64,000 nt of DNA from Stygiobacter electus (GTDB taxonomy: Bacteria > Bacteroidota > Ignavibacteria > Ignavibacteriales > Melioribacteraceae). Each line of letters opens with the position of its first letter. Position 1 is the first letter of the stretch. A model generated the notes under the pieces. The model saw only the letters and a list, made by a program, of their open reading frames with translations. It did not search any database and had not been told where the DNA came from. This document shows positions 36,423-46,338 of this stretch, piece after piece. The translations under genes were made by a program, and so were the position numbers. The stretch spans positions 124,001 to 188,000 of the forward strand of contig JARGDL010000002.1 in NCBI GenBank assembly GCA_029210465.1, given 5' to 3'.

Positions 36423-37132
36423 TCTATTGGTATAGCCACAGAAAGTGCAAATATTTTAATAGCACCATTTTCTTTTAAAATTTTTGCGCATTCACCAATA
36501 GTTGCACCAGTTGTAATTACATCATCAACTAATATTATTTTTTTACCAAAGATTTTTTTCTTATCCTTTAACATAAAAGCATTTTTTACATTTTCTTTTC
36601 TTTCAATTAGATTCATTTTTGTTTGTGATTGCGTGTATCTTCTTCTTTTGAGTAATTTTTTATCGATTGGTATTTCTAACCTTTTAGCAACTTGTTTTGC
36701 TATATAATACGATTGATTATAGCCTCTTTCAGCTTTTTTTAATGAATGAAGTGGAACTGGAATTATTAAATCAGCATCCCATGCTTTTATAAATTTTTCT
36801 AAATTAGAATAAATCAAATCACCTAAAAATTTACCAACATAAATTTTGTTTTCATATTTATATGAATGAAGCACCTTTTGCAATACTTTCTCTTTTTCAA
36901 ATAAGAAACAAGATTCAAAATCGTCAATAATTAAATCATTGTGGAATTTTTTTAAGTATTCAAGTTTAAGGAATTCTTGCGGGACGATTTTAATAGTGTT
37001 TTTGCATGAATTACAAATTACGCTTTCGTCAAGATTTAATTTCGTATTACAAGAGAGACAGATTCTTGGAAAAATAAAATCAAAAATTATTTTAATTATT
37101 TTATTTAATTCCGAGTTTGACAAAATAATCAC
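36362..37132 (-). CDS. comF: ComF-family phosphoribosyltransferase
   Basis: A 256-residue protein with an N-terminal zinc-ribbon of four cysteines (C25, C28, C40, C43: CLSCNTK, CNSCKN) and a C-terminal phosphoribosyltransferase domain with the PRPP-binding VDDVITTGAT (about 192-201). In naturally competent bacteria ComF is needed for DNA uptake; elsewhere it is a conserved protein of uncertain role. The start is GTG at 37132, overlapping the end of the upstream hemerythrin gene by 32 bp; a TTG at 37123 is possible. The 3' end overlaps argS by 61 bp. Confidence 0.83.
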   Translation of the reverse strand: MIILSNSELNKIIKIIFDFIFPRICLSCNTKLNLDESVICNSCKNTIKIVPQEFLKLEYLKKFHNDLIIDDFESCFLFEKEKVLQKVLHSYKYENKIYVGKFLGDLIYSNLEKFIKAWDADLIIPVPLHSLKKAERGYNQSYYIAKQVAKRLEIPIDKKLLKRRRYTQSQTKMNLIERKENVKNAFMLKDKKKIFGKKIILVDDVITTGATIGECAKILKENGAIKIFALSVAIPIDHILFGAETPNIDSPFLNTI

Positions 37133-37505
37133 TCATCTTTTTATCATTCATTTCAAGATGATTTGTAAACCAGTTTTTTATACTTTCAAAAAAATCAATT
37201 GTAGGTAAAATATTTTTATTCAAAAAATCATTTTGTAGTTTAATAAATGTTCTTAGATATCTGTCATGTTCAAGTTTATGTGAGTAATAGCCCTCATATT
37301 TTGTTTCTATCATTAATTTTTCTTCGGTAGAAAAATGAAGTTTTAAAAAACTCACAAGTTCCTTCATCAAACTATTAACTTCATTATAATTATTTTGATT
37401 TGATGCATCGAAAAGTTTATTTACAAGATTAATAAAATCTTTGTGTTGATTATCAATTAACTTAAAGTTTACTTTCTCTTTTTTTGTGAATTTTAAATAG
37501 TTCAT
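37101..37505 (-). CDS. Bacteriohemerythrin-type diiron protein
   Basis: A 134-residue four-helix protein with a complete diiron ligand set: His21, His57 and Glu61 (LHFSTEE), His76 and His80 (YSHKLEHD), His116 and Asp121 (NHLEMND). The family binds oxygen reversibly or senses it. There is no methyl-accepting, cyclase or other domain, so it is a stand-alone carrier or sensor. It overlaps comF by 32 bp in the same direction, so the two are translated as a pair. The start ATG at 37505 is 8 bp after the stop of the VWA gene. Confidence 0.92.
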   Translation of the reverse strand: MNYLKFTKKEKVNFKLIDNQHKDFINLVNKLFDASNQNNYNEVNSLMKELVSFLKLHFSTEEKLMIETKYEGYYSHKLEHDRYLRTFIKLQNDFLNKNILPTIDFFESIKNWFTNHLEMNDKKMSDYFVKLGIK

Positions 37506-37512
37506 AGTTTAT

Positions 37513-39645
37513 TTATATCATTCCAAATAATTTTCTTGTTAACCATTCTATTGATAAAAGAAAAATCAATGCAATTATAATGAACTTGTTATGCCATAAT
37601 TCAAAATCTTTTTTAATTGTAATTTCATTTTTTGTTGCTTGTGAATGAACAATAAAATCACGAATATTTTTTGCATCATCTATGTAAAAATATTTTCCAT
37701 TTGTTTGAAGCGAAATTTGCTTCAAATAGTTTGAGTTCAATTTTGTCTCAGTTTTTTCAATTGGAATATTAGAAACATAAAATCTACTTGTAGCACGGCT
37801 TAATGAATTTCTATAATATGAATTTGTTGCTTCAAATAAAATTTCTCCAGTAGAATTTGGAACAACTTTACCTGAATAAACACCATTCCCTTGAGGTGTT
37901 AAATCAATTTCTGAACTTGTATTTTTAATTTTAACACTTATTTTGCTTGTATCAATGGGATTAAAAGATTGATCATAAAGTTCAGCGTAAAATTCCACTT
38001 CTTCATTTTGCGAATAACTTTTTTTGTTTGTTCTTATTGAAAAATAATTTTTGTTTTTCGTTTGACTTAACCATTTAGCTATTTCAATTATAAAGTTTGA
38101 AATAAAATCTTTATTTAAATCTACAGTTTGAAATTGCCAATACCAAAAATTGTATCCATTGAAAAGGAATGATCTTTCATTTCCAATATTACGGATTATC
38201 ATCATTGGTCGGTTCAAATCAACATTTTTAAATTGAGAATTAACTATAGATTTACTTTCAGTTTTGAGGGTAAAATTAAAATTGAGTTGATCAATTGGCG
38301 CTAATTTATTCCAGATATCTGTTCTGCTACTTACTTGAGAAAAATTAGAGATAAACTCATTTTGCAAAATATCAGGATTAACTTTTTGTGATTCATTAAA
38401 ATTTGATTTTATAGTAATTGGTAAGTTAAACGAGAAATATTTTAACTTCTCCAATTCTGTATAATTTGAAATTGAAATAAAAAATGGCTTACCTTTTTTA
38501 ATTTGATTATAGAATAATTCGATTTCATTTTGTCTTGTAGCTTTAGTTGGAAAGTTAATAAAAAAGAAAACATCGATACTATCAATTGGTATTTTTGTTG
38601 GTTCAATCCAGGATTTTGATTCATTGATTTTATAATATTTAATAATCTGATAATTTTCTTCGTTCTTTAATGCATTTGATATTATTGTTAAATCATTACT
38701 TGGTGCATCCGAAACCAAGCCAATTTTTAACTTATTTGACAAAACATTTATAAAAAATATTTTAGAATTATCATTATAAGATTCCTCACCATTGAATTTG
38801 TCAATTTCAATTTTGTACTTAACTTCACCAATTTTACTCGGTTTAATTTTTAAACTAACTTTATTAAACCCTGATGAATTAAGTATATCATTTTTTTGTA
38901 AAATTAATTTATCTTCTTCATAAAGTCTGATATTAAAATTTTTGTTTTCATAACCTTTGTTCAGTATGATAACAGAAATGTCAATTTCTTTATTGTAGAA
39001 AACAAAATTGTTATGATTGACACTATTGATTTCTACATTCTTGGATGTTGTTGTATCACCAACGCCTAAAGTAAAGATAGGTAACCCTAATTTTTCAAAA
39101 TTGTTAATTGGATCTTCACCTTGATTTAAATTACCATCACTAATTATTACAACATTTTCAATTTCACTTTTGTTTTTAGCAAGATGATTATAAACTGAGT
39201 AGAAATTTGTTCCTTGTGCACTGAAGTTTAATAACGAATTATTTCCAATTTCATGAACATTATTATCAAAAGAAAAAATTTTGATATTATTTTTTTTTAA
39301 TCTTGTTAAGTAGTTTGTTATAGAATTTATTTTTGTGATTGTTTTAGAACTATCTTTTAAAACAATAGAATTTGAATTATCGATGAGTAAATAAGTAAAC
39401 TTATTGTTTTCGTATTTGTACAAGAAGCTAATAGTAGATTCGAATAACAATAAAATTATAATTATAAAAATTAAACTTCTTAAAAATGTGAGTAATATTT
39501 TTTTTGATTTGGAAATATTGGGGATTGTGTACTTATAAATAAAAATTGAAAAAAGTATTGAGATTAGAATAAACGATAAAAGAAAAATTATATTTCCTTT
39601 AATAAGTAAGTTGAAATTAGAGAATGTTAAAAAATATATCATCAA
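37513..39645 (-). CDS. Membrane protein with von Willebrand factor A domain
   Basis: A 710-residue inner-membrane protein. Two N-terminal helices lie at about 15-35 and 50-70, and a C-terminal one near 690-705 (FIIIALIFLLSIEW). After the first helices a VWA-like Rossmann domain shows a MIDAS motif D-x-S-x-S (TYLLIDNSNSIVL) and SDGNLNQGED. Several beta-rich segments follow, ending in an Ig-like region (EEVEFYAELYDQ onward). It resembles the long VWA/amidotransferase-fold membrane proteins found near BatA-like genes, though no MoxR ATPase lies beside it here. It starts 2 bp after surE. Function not known. Confidence 0.75.
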   Translation of the reverse strand: MMIYFLTFSNFNLLIKGNIIFLLSFILISILFSIFIYKYTIPNISKSKKILLTFLRSLIFIIIILLLFESTISFLYKYENNKFTYLLIDNSNSIVLKDSSKTITKINSITNYLTRLKKNNIKIFSFDNNVHEIGNNSLLNFSAQGTNFYSVYNHLAKNKSEIENVVIISDGNLNQGEDPINNFEKLGLPIFTLGVGDTTTSKNVEINSVNHNNFVFYNKEIDISVIILNKGYENKNFNIRLYEEDKLILQKNDILNSSGFNKVSLKIKPSKIGEVKYKIEIDKFNGEESYNDNSKIFFINVLSNKLKIGLVSDAPSNDLTIISNALKNEENYQIIKYYKINESKSWIEPTKIPIDSIDVFFFINFPTKATRQNEIELFYNQIKKGKPFFISISNYTELEKLKYFSFNLPITIKSNFNESQKVNPDILQNEFISNFSQVSSRTDIWNKLAPIDQLNFNFTLKTESKSIVNSQFKNVDLNRPMMIIRNIGNERSFLFNGYNFWYWQFQTVDLNKDFISNFIIEIAKWLSQTKNKNYFSIRTNKKSYSQNEEVEFYAELYDQSFNPIDTSKISVKIKNTSSEIDLTPQGNGVYSGKVVPNSTGEILFEATNSYYRNSLSRATSRFYVSNIPIEKTETKLNSNYLKQISLQTNGKYFYIDDAKNIRDFIVHSQATKNEITIKKDFELWHNKFIIIALIFLLSIEWLTRKLFGMI

Positions 39646-39647
39646 AA

Positions 39648-40415
39648 TTATTTTTTGAAATTTTCAATGTTCCAGTTTTGTAAAGCTTCGAAAGTTTTAT
39701 AATCTGTTAAATCAAAATGAATTGGAGTAACAGAAACATAATTATTTTTCAAAGCAAAATGATCTTGTTTCAAATCTTTATCTGTTTCTAATAATTTGCC
39801 AGTCAACCAATAATATTTATTTCCATAAGGATCAATCCTTTCTTCATAAACATCATCCCATTTTGATTTGCCTTGATATGTAATTAAAACACCAGCAATT
39901 TCATTTTCAGGTAAATCGGGGACATTAACATTTAACAAAGTTCCATTTGGTAATCCATTTTTAACAACTAATTGTGAAAGCTGTGAAGAAAATTTTGCTG
40001 CAAATTCAAAATGCTTTGCATTATGACTTGCAACAGAAACAGCAATTGCTGGAACATCCATAATTGTAGCTTCGCGAGCGGCTGAAACAGTGCCTGAATA
40101 AATTATATTTATTGCCGCATTAGAACCAAGATTTATTCCAGAAACAACAACATCTGGAGTTTCCTTTAAAATATTTCTAATACCCATTTTTATACAATCT
40201 GCCGGTGTCCCATCGACTGCATAACCAAAAAATTCACCATCTTTATAAATTTCTGTTACACGCAGTGGATATTTCATTGTGATTGCATGACCAACTGCAC
40301 TTTGTTCCGTTAAAGGCGCTACAATTGTTACATTACCAATTTTTTTGAGTTCATTTGCAAGAGCTAAAAGTCCGGGTGAGTTAATTCCATCATCGTTTGA
40401 GATTAATATATTCAA
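39648..40415 (-). CDS. surE: 5'/3'-nucleotidase SurE
   Basis: A survival-associated nucleotidase that dephosphorylates nucleoside monophosphates. The N-terminal metal site is ISNDDGINSPGL (Asp8, Asp9, with Ser13), GHAITMKYP follows, and VVSGINLGSNA near residue 90 completes the active site. The 255-residue length is normal. The start is TTG (MNILISNDD), and no in-frame ATG precedes it. It is separated from the VWA gene by 2 bp and the two form an operon. Confidence 0.95.
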   Translation of the reverse strand: MNILISNDDGINSPGLLALANELKKIGNVTIVAPLTEQSAVGHAITMKYPLRVTEIYKDGEFFGYAVDGTPADCIKMGIRNILKETPDVVVSGINLGSNAAINIIYSGTVSAAREATIMDVPAIAVSVASHNAKHFEFAAKFSSQLSQLVVKNGLPNGTLLNVNVPDLPENEIAGVLITYQGKSKWDDVYEERIDPYGNKYYWLTGKLLETDKDLKQDHFALKNNYVSVTPIHFDLTDYKTFEALQNWNIENFKK

Positions 40416-40526
40416 TTTATGTCTCTTTTTATTTTTGATTGACGCAAATATAATAAAATCATTTTACCATAGTTTATATTAATTCATTTGAAAAAGGATT
40501 ATTTTTAAATAATAAAAAATGGAACT

Positions 40527-41354
40527 ATGAAAAAAATAATTATTTTATTTATCGTTATTGTTTCAAATGTATTTTCTCAAGAAGAACAAGCGAATATTCC
40601 AGTAGATATTTTTATAATCGATTCTTACATAACACAAGAAAAGCCACATAAATTAATTCTGTCATTTAGTACTTCTGATAGTTGTAAATCATTTGTGAAA
40701 ATAAATAAATTAAATAGTTATCAAATTTCTAATGAATATACAGATCTTCATAAAATTGAAATTGAAATAAATGAAAAAGATTTCATTAGTAATGTTATTA
40801 CATATCAAATAAACTTAACAACAAAAGAAAATAAAAATTATATAAGTGAAAATTATTTTGTAGAGTTGCCGGAAGATATTCTTCTAAAGGAAGCTAAAGA
40901 ATTCGATTACACTCAACTATGTATTGGTGGAATTGTTTTTGCAATTCCAACTTTTGAATATGCTTTCATTGATGGTAAAGAATATTTCGGTTTAAGCAAA
41001 GAAATTCCTTTATATAATTTTTATGGAAAAGGTTATAATTATCCACAAGGTTTTATTTCATTTGAATATTCACACTACCTAAAAGCTGAAAGGAAAAATA
41101 TTCTTAGATTCGGTTATAAACATTTATTTCAGCCTAAAGAAATTAAATACATATCAACAGGAATTTCTTATCTAAGTAATTTGAAAGGTTATAATGGAGT
41201 TAGTTTTGAATTTTCACTTGGTCTTTTTCAAATAAAAAATGTATTTACTTTTTTTACACGATATAGATATAATTTACTACTTCAAAAAGATGCAAAAGAT
41301 TTTTATGAATTTTCAATTGGACTTTATTCAAACTTTTTCTCATTAAATCTATAA
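40527..41354 (+). CDS. Exported protein of unknown function
   Basis: A 275-residue protein with a signal peptide (MKKIIILFIVIVSNVFSQ, cleaved after FSQ). The N-terminal third is polar with beta strands; the last 110 residues alternate Phe/Tyr-rich strands (YPQGFISFEYSHYLKAE, ILRFGYKHLFQ, FSLGLFQIKNVFTFFTRY, FYEFSIGLYSNFFSLNL) and look like an outer-membrane barrel. No family recognised. It is divergent from surE and just 4 bp before xseA, with which it may be cotranscribed. Confidence 0.65.
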   Translation: MKKIIILFIVIVSNVFSQEEQANIPVDIFIIDSYITQEKPHKLILSFSTSDSCKSFVKINKLNSYQISNEYTDLHKIEIEINEKDFISNVITYQINLTTKENKNYISENYFVELPEDILLKEAKEFDYTQLCIGGIVFAIPTFEYAFIDGKEYFGLSKEIPLYNFYGKGYNYPQGFISFEYSHYLKAERKNILRFGYKHLFQPKEIKYISTGISYLSNLKGYNGVSFEFSLGLFQIKNVFTFFTRYRYNLLLQKDAKDFYEFSIGLYSNFFSLNL

Positions 41355-41358
41355 AAAA

Positions 41359-42549
41359 ATGAATGATATTTTATCCGTTAGTGAAATAACCGGACAAATT
41401 AAAGAAACATTAGAAAACAATTTTTTTGATGTTAATGTAATTGGGGAAATCTCAAACTTTAAGCAACACGTTTCTGGACATTGGTACTTCACTTTGAAAG
41501 ATAACAATGCACAAATTAATTGTACTATGTGGCGTGGTTTAAATAATTATGTTTTTTTTACTCCGCAAGATGGAATTAAAGTAATAGTTTCTGGTAGAAT
41601 TACTGTTTATCCACCAAGAGGGAATTACCAAATTGATGTTAAAAGCATGAAAGCAGCTGGAGTAGGTGAGCTTCAAGCGGCTTTTGAAAAACTAAAACAA
41701 AAATTGGAAGCAGAAGGATTATTTGATGAAAAATATAAAAAGGAAATTCCACAATTTCCTCAAAAGATTGGTATAGTAACAGCGATTGATGGTGCAGCTT
41801 TACAAGATATAATTAGTATTGCAACAAGAAGATTTCCATTACTTGAACTTATTATATGTCCAACTAAAGTTCAAGGAGAAGGAGCCGCAGAAGATATTGT
41901 TAACTCGATTAAATTATTCAACAAATTAAACAATGTAGATTTAATAATTGTTGGAAGAGGCGGCGGTTCACTTGAAGATTTATGGGCTTTCAACGAAGAA
42001 ATTGTTGCTCGTGCAATTTTTGAATCTGAAATTCCAATTATAAGCGCTGTTGGTCACGAGGTTGATACTACTATTGCTGATTATGTAGCCGATTTACGTG
42101 CCGCAACACCATCTGCCGCAATTGAATTAGCTACCCCAAACCGAAACGATATTTTAAATTATCTTGAACAATATATTCAAAATCTCAATGTTACATTAAA
42201 TGAAAAAATTAATGAATATTATGAACTAATTAATGATTTGACAAAATCTTATGGATTTAAACAAACTGAAGACCAATTAAAAAATTATTATCAAACTTTA
42301 GACAACTTAACATATATCCTTAACAAAGAAATCTCGTCAAAAGTAAATAATTATTTTCATATTTTAGATTTACAAAACAGCAAATTAAATTCATTTGATA
42401 TTGATAATATTTTAAAAAGAGGTTTTTCATATATCATACAAGATGATAAAGTCATTCCAAGATTAAAAAATTTCAACGAACAAAATTCATTTACAATAAA
42501 ATTTTATGATGGAGATATAAAAATCAATGGCGAAGAAAAAAGAAAATAG
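41359..42549 (+). CDS. xseA: Exodeoxyribonuclease VII large subunit
   Basis: Large subunit of the single-strand-specific exonuclease that trims ssDNA ends in recombination and repair. The N-terminal OB-fold has VIGEISNFKQHVSGHWYFTL (about 28-47). Catalytic-domain motifs such as GIVTAIDGAALQDI, LIIVGRGGGSLEDLWAFNEE and SAVGHEVDTTIADYVADLRA are present. It ends in the usual coiled-coil region. It overlaps xseB by 23 bp, giving subunit stoichiometry through coupling. Confidence 0.97.
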   Translation: MNDILSVSEITGQIKETLENNFFDVNVIGEISNFKQHVSGHWYFTLKDNNAQINCTMWRGLNNYVFFTPQDGIKVIVSGRITVYPPRGNYQIDVKSMKAAGVGELQAAFEKLKQKLEAEGLFDEKYKKEIPQFPQKIGIVTAIDGAALQDIISIATRRFPLLELIICPTKVQGEGAAEDIVNSIKLFNKLNNVDLIIVGRGGGSLEDLWAFNEEIVARAIFESEIPIISAVGHEVDTTIADYVADLRAATPSAAIELATPNRNDILNYLEQYIQNLNVTLNEKINEYYELINDLTKSYGFKQTEDQLKNYYQTLDNLTYILNKEISSKVNNYFHILDLQNSKLNSFDIDNILKRGFSYIIQDDKVIPRLKNFNEQNSFTIKFYDGDIKINGEEKRK

Positions 42550-42739
42550 TTTTGAAAATTCTTTAAAGAGACTTGAGGAAATATCAAACTTACTTGAAAG
42601 TGGTGATGTTAGTCTTGAAGACTCAATAAAACTATATGAAGAAGGTATTATTTTAGCAAAAAATTGTTACTCATTATTAAAAGAAGCTGAAATAAAAATT
42701 ACTGAATTAAAAAAACAGCTCGAAACTGATTTAAAGTAA
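42527..42739 (+). CDS. xseB: Exodeoxyribonuclease VII small subunit
   Basis: A 70-residue, all-helical subunit that wraps the XseA coiled coil. The family shape is clear: FENSLKRLEEISNLLESGDVSLEDSIKLYEEGI followed by ITELKK. The ATG at 42527 lies within the end of xseA, so it depends on xseA translation. dxs begins 14 bp further on, the frequent order xseB-dxs. Confidence 0.95.
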   Translation: MAKKKENSFENSLKRLEEISNLLESGDVSLEDSIKLYEEGIILAKNCYSLLKEAEIKITELKKQLETDLK

Positions 42740-42753
42740 CAAAAAGGTAATTT

Positions 42754-44649
42754 ATGATTGATACGACAAAATATTCCATACTTTCAAAAGTAAATACTCC
42801 AAAGGATATAAAAACACTTAATCAAAATGAAATTAAAATTTTATGTGATGATGTAAGAGCCTATTTAATTGATATTGTTTCTCAAGTAGGTGGACATTTT
42901 GGTGCAGGGTTAGGTGCTGTTGAGTTGACTGTTGCACTTCACAAAGTATTTGATACTCCAAATGATTTAATCGTTTTTGATACAGGTCATCAAGCATATC
43001 CGCATAAAATTTTAACAGGAAGAAAAGAACAGCTACATACAATACGCCAACTAAATGGACTAAGCGGCTTCTTGAAAAGAAGCGAAAGTGAATATGATGC
43101 ATTTGGCGCTGGCCATGCAACAACTTCTATAAGTGCAGCACTTGGTATGGCTGAAGCAAATAAAATTCTTTTACTTAAGAAAAAAGTTGTTGCTGTCATT
43201 GGCGATGGCGCTATGACTGGCGGTATGGCTTACGAAGCAATGAATAATGCTGGCATTAATAAAAGTAATTTAATAGTTGTATTAAATGATAATCGTATGT
43301 CAATTGCTCCAAATGTTTGGCAAATTCATAATTATTTCAACGAGATGATTGCTCATCCTGAATATAAAAAATTAAAAGATGCTGTTTGGGATTTAACTGG
43401 AAAACTCGATCAATTTGGTGATAGAATAAGAAAAGCTGCTCTTCGACTTGAAAGAGGAATAAAATCTGTTTTAACACCGGGAATGTTATTCGAAGCTCTG
43501 GGTTTTAGGTATTTCGGTCCAATTAACGGCCATAATGTTGCACAACTTATCAAGTTGTTTGAATATATAAAAGATTTAAACGGTCCAATGTTAGTTCATA
43601 TTTTAACTGAAAAAGGAAAAGGATATACACCAGCAGAAGAACATTCTCAAAAATATCATGCAGCAACTCCATTTGATAAATTAACAGGAAAAGCAATTAA
43701 AGTTTCTTCATCAATTCCATCATATACTTCAATATTTGGAAAAGCATTAGTTGAAATAGCAAAAGAAAACGAAAAAATTGTTGGAATAACAGCCGCAATG
43801 CCCGATGGAACAGGAATGGATTATTTACAGAATGAATTTCCAAATAGATATTATGATGTTGGAATTGCAGAAGAACATGCCGTAACTTTTGCCGCTGGAT
43901 TAGCAACCCAAGGTGTAATTCCAGTTGTTGCGATTTACTCTACCTTTTTACAAAGAGCTTACGACCAAATTATTCATGATGTTGCTTTACAAAATTTGCA
44001 TGTTGTTTTTGTTCTTGACCGTGCTGGATTAGTTGGTGCTGATGGACCTACTCATCATGGTGTTTTTGATTTGTCTTATTTAAGAGTTATACCCAATATG
44101 GTTATTATGTCACCTAAAGATGAAGCTGAATTAAGAAACATGTTATTCACTGCAGTAAACTATAAAAAAGGTCCAATAGCAATTCGATACCCTCGAGGTA
44201 ATGCTGTTGGTGTTGAATTAGAAAATGGATTTAATGAAATTGAAATTGGAAGTTCAGAAAAAATTTTTGATGGAAATGATCTGGCTATTTTAGCTGTAGG
44301 AAATATGGTACAGTATGGTAAAAAAGTATATGAAAAATTAATTGAAGAAAACATTTCAGCTGAATTAATTAATATGCGTTTTATAAAACCTCTTGATGAA
44401 AATAGATTGTTAGAAATTGCTAATAAACACAAAACAATAGTTACATTAGAAGAAAATAGTTTAATAGGTGGATTTGGATCAGCAATTGTTGAATTCTTTT
44501 CTGATAAAAAATTAAAAAATGATATTTTAAGAATTGGATTACCTGATCAATTTGTTGATCATGGAACTCAAGCAGAGCTTCATAATATTCTCGAAATTGA
44601 TCCACAAGGAATAATTAACAAGATTAAAAATTTTATAAATCAAAAATAA
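42754..44649 (+). CDS. dxs: 1-deoxy-D-xylulose-5-phosphate synthase
   Basis: First enzyme of the MEP isoprenoid pathway; condenses pyruvate with glyceraldehyde 3-phosphate using thiamine diphosphate. Motifs: GGHFGAGLGAVELTVALH at about 45-62, the ThDP/metal motif IGDGAMTGGMAYEAMNNAG, GIAEEHAVTFAAGLA (catalytic Glu) and DRAGLVGADGPTHHG. The 631-residue length is normal. It follows xseB, with an oxidoreductase gene 4 bp after its stop. Confidence 0.97.
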   Translation: MIDTTKYSILSKVNTPKDIKTLNQNEIKILCDDVRAYLIDIVSQVGGHFGAGLGAVELTVALHKVFDTPNDLIVFDTGHQAYPHKILTGRKEQLHTIRQLNGLSGFLKRSESEYDAFGAGHATTSISAALGMAEANKILLLKKKVVAVIGDGAMTGGMAYEAMNNAGINKSNLIVVLNDNRMSIAPNVWQIHNYFNEMIAHPEYKKLKDAVWDLTGKLDQFGDRIRKAALRLERGIKSVLTPGMLFEALGFRYFGPINGHNVAQLIKLFEYIKDLNGPMLVHILTEKGKGYTPAEEHSQKYHAATPFDKLTGKAIKVSSSIPSYTSIFGKALVEIAKENEKIVGITAAMPDGTGMDYLQNEFPNRYYDVGIAEEHAVTFAAGLATQGVIPVVAIYSTFLQRAYDQIIHDVALQNLHVVFVLDRAGLVGADGPTHHGVFDLSYLRVIPNMVIMSPKDEAELRNMLFTAVNYKKGPIAIRYPRGNAVGVELENGFNEIEIGSSEKIFDGNDLAILAVGNMVQYGKKVYEKLIEENISAELINMRFIKPLDENRLLEIANKHKTIVTLEENSLIGGFGSAIVEFFSDKKLKNDILRIGLPDQFVDHGTQAELHNILEIDPQGIINKIKNFINQK

Positions 44650-44653
44650 AATT

Positions 44654-45655
44654 ATGGAAAAAACAAAGATTGCTATTATTGGATTAGGTGGTATCGCACA
44701 ATTAATTCATCTACCTGTACTTTCTAAAATGAACAATGTTAGTATTGCTGCGGTTTCAGATATTAACAAGAATAGACTTAAGATAATTTCCGAGAAATAT
44801 AGTATCAAAAATAGTTACACCGATTATAAAGAAATGTTAGATAAAGAAGAAATTGAAGGTGTGATTATTGCAACTCCAACTGATACACATTCAGAAATAG
44901 CAATTGAATGCTTAAAAGCAAATAAAGATGTTTTAATTGAAAAACCAATTTCAAGAAATTTAGAAGAAGCAAAAGCAATTCAAGCGGCAGTAAAAAAATA
45001 TAAAAAACAAGTAATGGTTGGCATGAATTTACGTTATCGCCCTGACACAATGTTAATGAGAAGCTTAATTAATAGTGGCGAACTGGGCGAAATATTTTAT
45101 GTTAGATGCGGTTGGTTGCGTAAACAAAGCAGTGATCAAAAATGGTTTCTAAATAAGGAAATATCTGGTGGTGGTGTAATTTTAGATTTAGGCGTTCCCA
45201 TACTCGATTTAGCTTTATGGATTTCAAATGATTCACAATTAAAAAGTGTTTCTGTTCAAAATTTCTATAATACTACAAAAAATGTAGAAGATTCATCTAT
45301 TGGATTTATAAGGTTTACAGATGGAAAAGTTATTTCTTTTGAAGTTAGTTGGGGACTCCATTCTGAATGGGATAAATTTCATCTTGCATCATTTGGTTCA
45401 AAAGGTACTGCACATTTAAATCCTCTTCGTGCATATAAAAGATTAGAAAGTGGCCATGTTGATTATTCACTGCCAGTTGCCAACATGAAAGATCTTTATA
45501 AAAAGTCGTTTGAAAATGAATTGAAACATTTTATTGCTGCCGTTAGAAATAATTCACCAATGATTTCTACTTGTGATGATTCAGTTTTTCTCATGGAACT
45601 TGTCCAAACAATTTATAAATCTGCAGAGCTTCAAAAAGAAATTGAAATAAAATGA
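44654..45655 (+). CDS. Gfo/Idh/MocA-family oxidoreductase
   Basis: A 333-residue NAD(P)-dependent dehydrogenase. The N-terminal Rossmann domain has IGLGGIAQLIHLPVL (about 9-23), the EKPIS cofactor motif near residue 98 and a C-terminal beta-sheet domain with a GGVILDLGVPILDLALW signature. Members act on sugars, inositol or sugar nucleotides. The substrate cannot be read from the sequence and no sugar operon is present. It overlaps the response-regulator start by 4 bp. Confidence 0.88.
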   Translation: MEKTKIAIIGLGGIAQLIHLPVLSKMNNVSIAAVSDINKNRLKIISEKYSIKNSYTDYKEMLDKEEIEGVIIATPTDTHSEIAIECLKANKDVLIEKPISRNLEEAKAIQAAVKKYKKQVMVGMNLRYRPDTMLMRSLINSGELGEIFYVRCGWLRKQSSDQKWFLNKEISGGGVILDLGVPILDLALWISNDSQLKSVSVQNFYNTTKNVEDSSIGFIRFTDGKVISFEVSWGLHSEWDKFHLASFGSKGTAHLNPLRAYKRLESGHVDYSLPVANMKDLYKKSFENELKHFIAAVRNNSPMISTCDDSVFLMELVQTIYKSAELQKEIEIK

Positions 45656-46338
45656 ACACAAAAATTTTATTAGTTGATGATGAGAAGGATATCCTCGAAT
45701 TTATTAGCTATAACCTCATAAAAGAAAAATATGATGTAATTACTGCAACAAATGGTTTAGAAGCCCTTGAAAAACTTAATGAAAATCCAGATTTAATTAT
45801 TCTTGATGTTATGATGCCACAGCTTGATGGATATGAAACATTTAAAAAAATTAAAGAAAATGAAAAGTATAAATCAATTCCAATTATTTTTTTAACTGCA
45901 AAGAATAATGAAAAAGATGAAATATTCGCTTTGAACATTGGAGCAGAAGATTTCATAACTAAACCAATTTCACCTCAGAAAATAATTGCACGAGTAAAAG
46001 CAAACCTTCGTAAAAATGAATTAACTAGTAACAATCAAAACTTTGTGCAACATGAATTCATTAAAATTGATAAAGAGAAGCATTTAGTCTTTATAAATGA
46101 TGAAGAGATCTTCTTCCCAAAGAAAGAGTTTGAACTGTTAAAATTACTTCTAGAAAATAAAGGCAAAATTTTAACACGAAAAAAAATTTTAGAAAGTGTG
46201 TGGGGAAATGAAGTATTTGTTGTAGATAGAACAATAGATGTCCATATAAGAAAAATTAGAGAAAAGCTTGGTGATTACTCACCATATATAGAAACAATAA
46301 AAGGAATTGGTTATAAATTCAGAGAATCAATTGAATAA
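45652..46338 (+). CDS. OmpR/PhoB-family response regulator
   Basis: A 228-residue two-domain regulator. The receiver has the acidic pair Asp9-Asp10, phosphoacceptor Asp52 (LIILDVMMP) and Lys near 103 (FITKPISP). The C-terminal winged-helix DNA-binding domain covers about 133-228 (FPKKEFELLKLLLENKGKI, VDRTIDVHIRKIREKLG, IETIKGIGYKF). It overlaps the sensor kinase gene by 8 bp. Target genes unknown; phosphate-type regulators share this layout. Confidence 0.93.
   Translation: MNTKILLVDDEKDILEFISYNLIKEKYDVITATNGLEALEKLNENPDLIILDVMMPQLDGYETFKKIKENEKYKSIPIIFLTAKNNEKDEIFALNIGAEDFITKPISPQKIIARVKANLRKNELTSNNQNFVQHEFIKIDKEKHLVFINDEEIFFPKKEFELLKLLLENKGKILTRKKILESVWGNEVFVVDRTIDVHIRKIREKLGDYSPYIETIKGIGYKFRESIE

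Noticed and set aside
42833..43199. Open frames on the strand opposite to dxs
   Set aside because: They mirror the codon structure of dxs, have low-complexity composition and no ribosome-binding sites.
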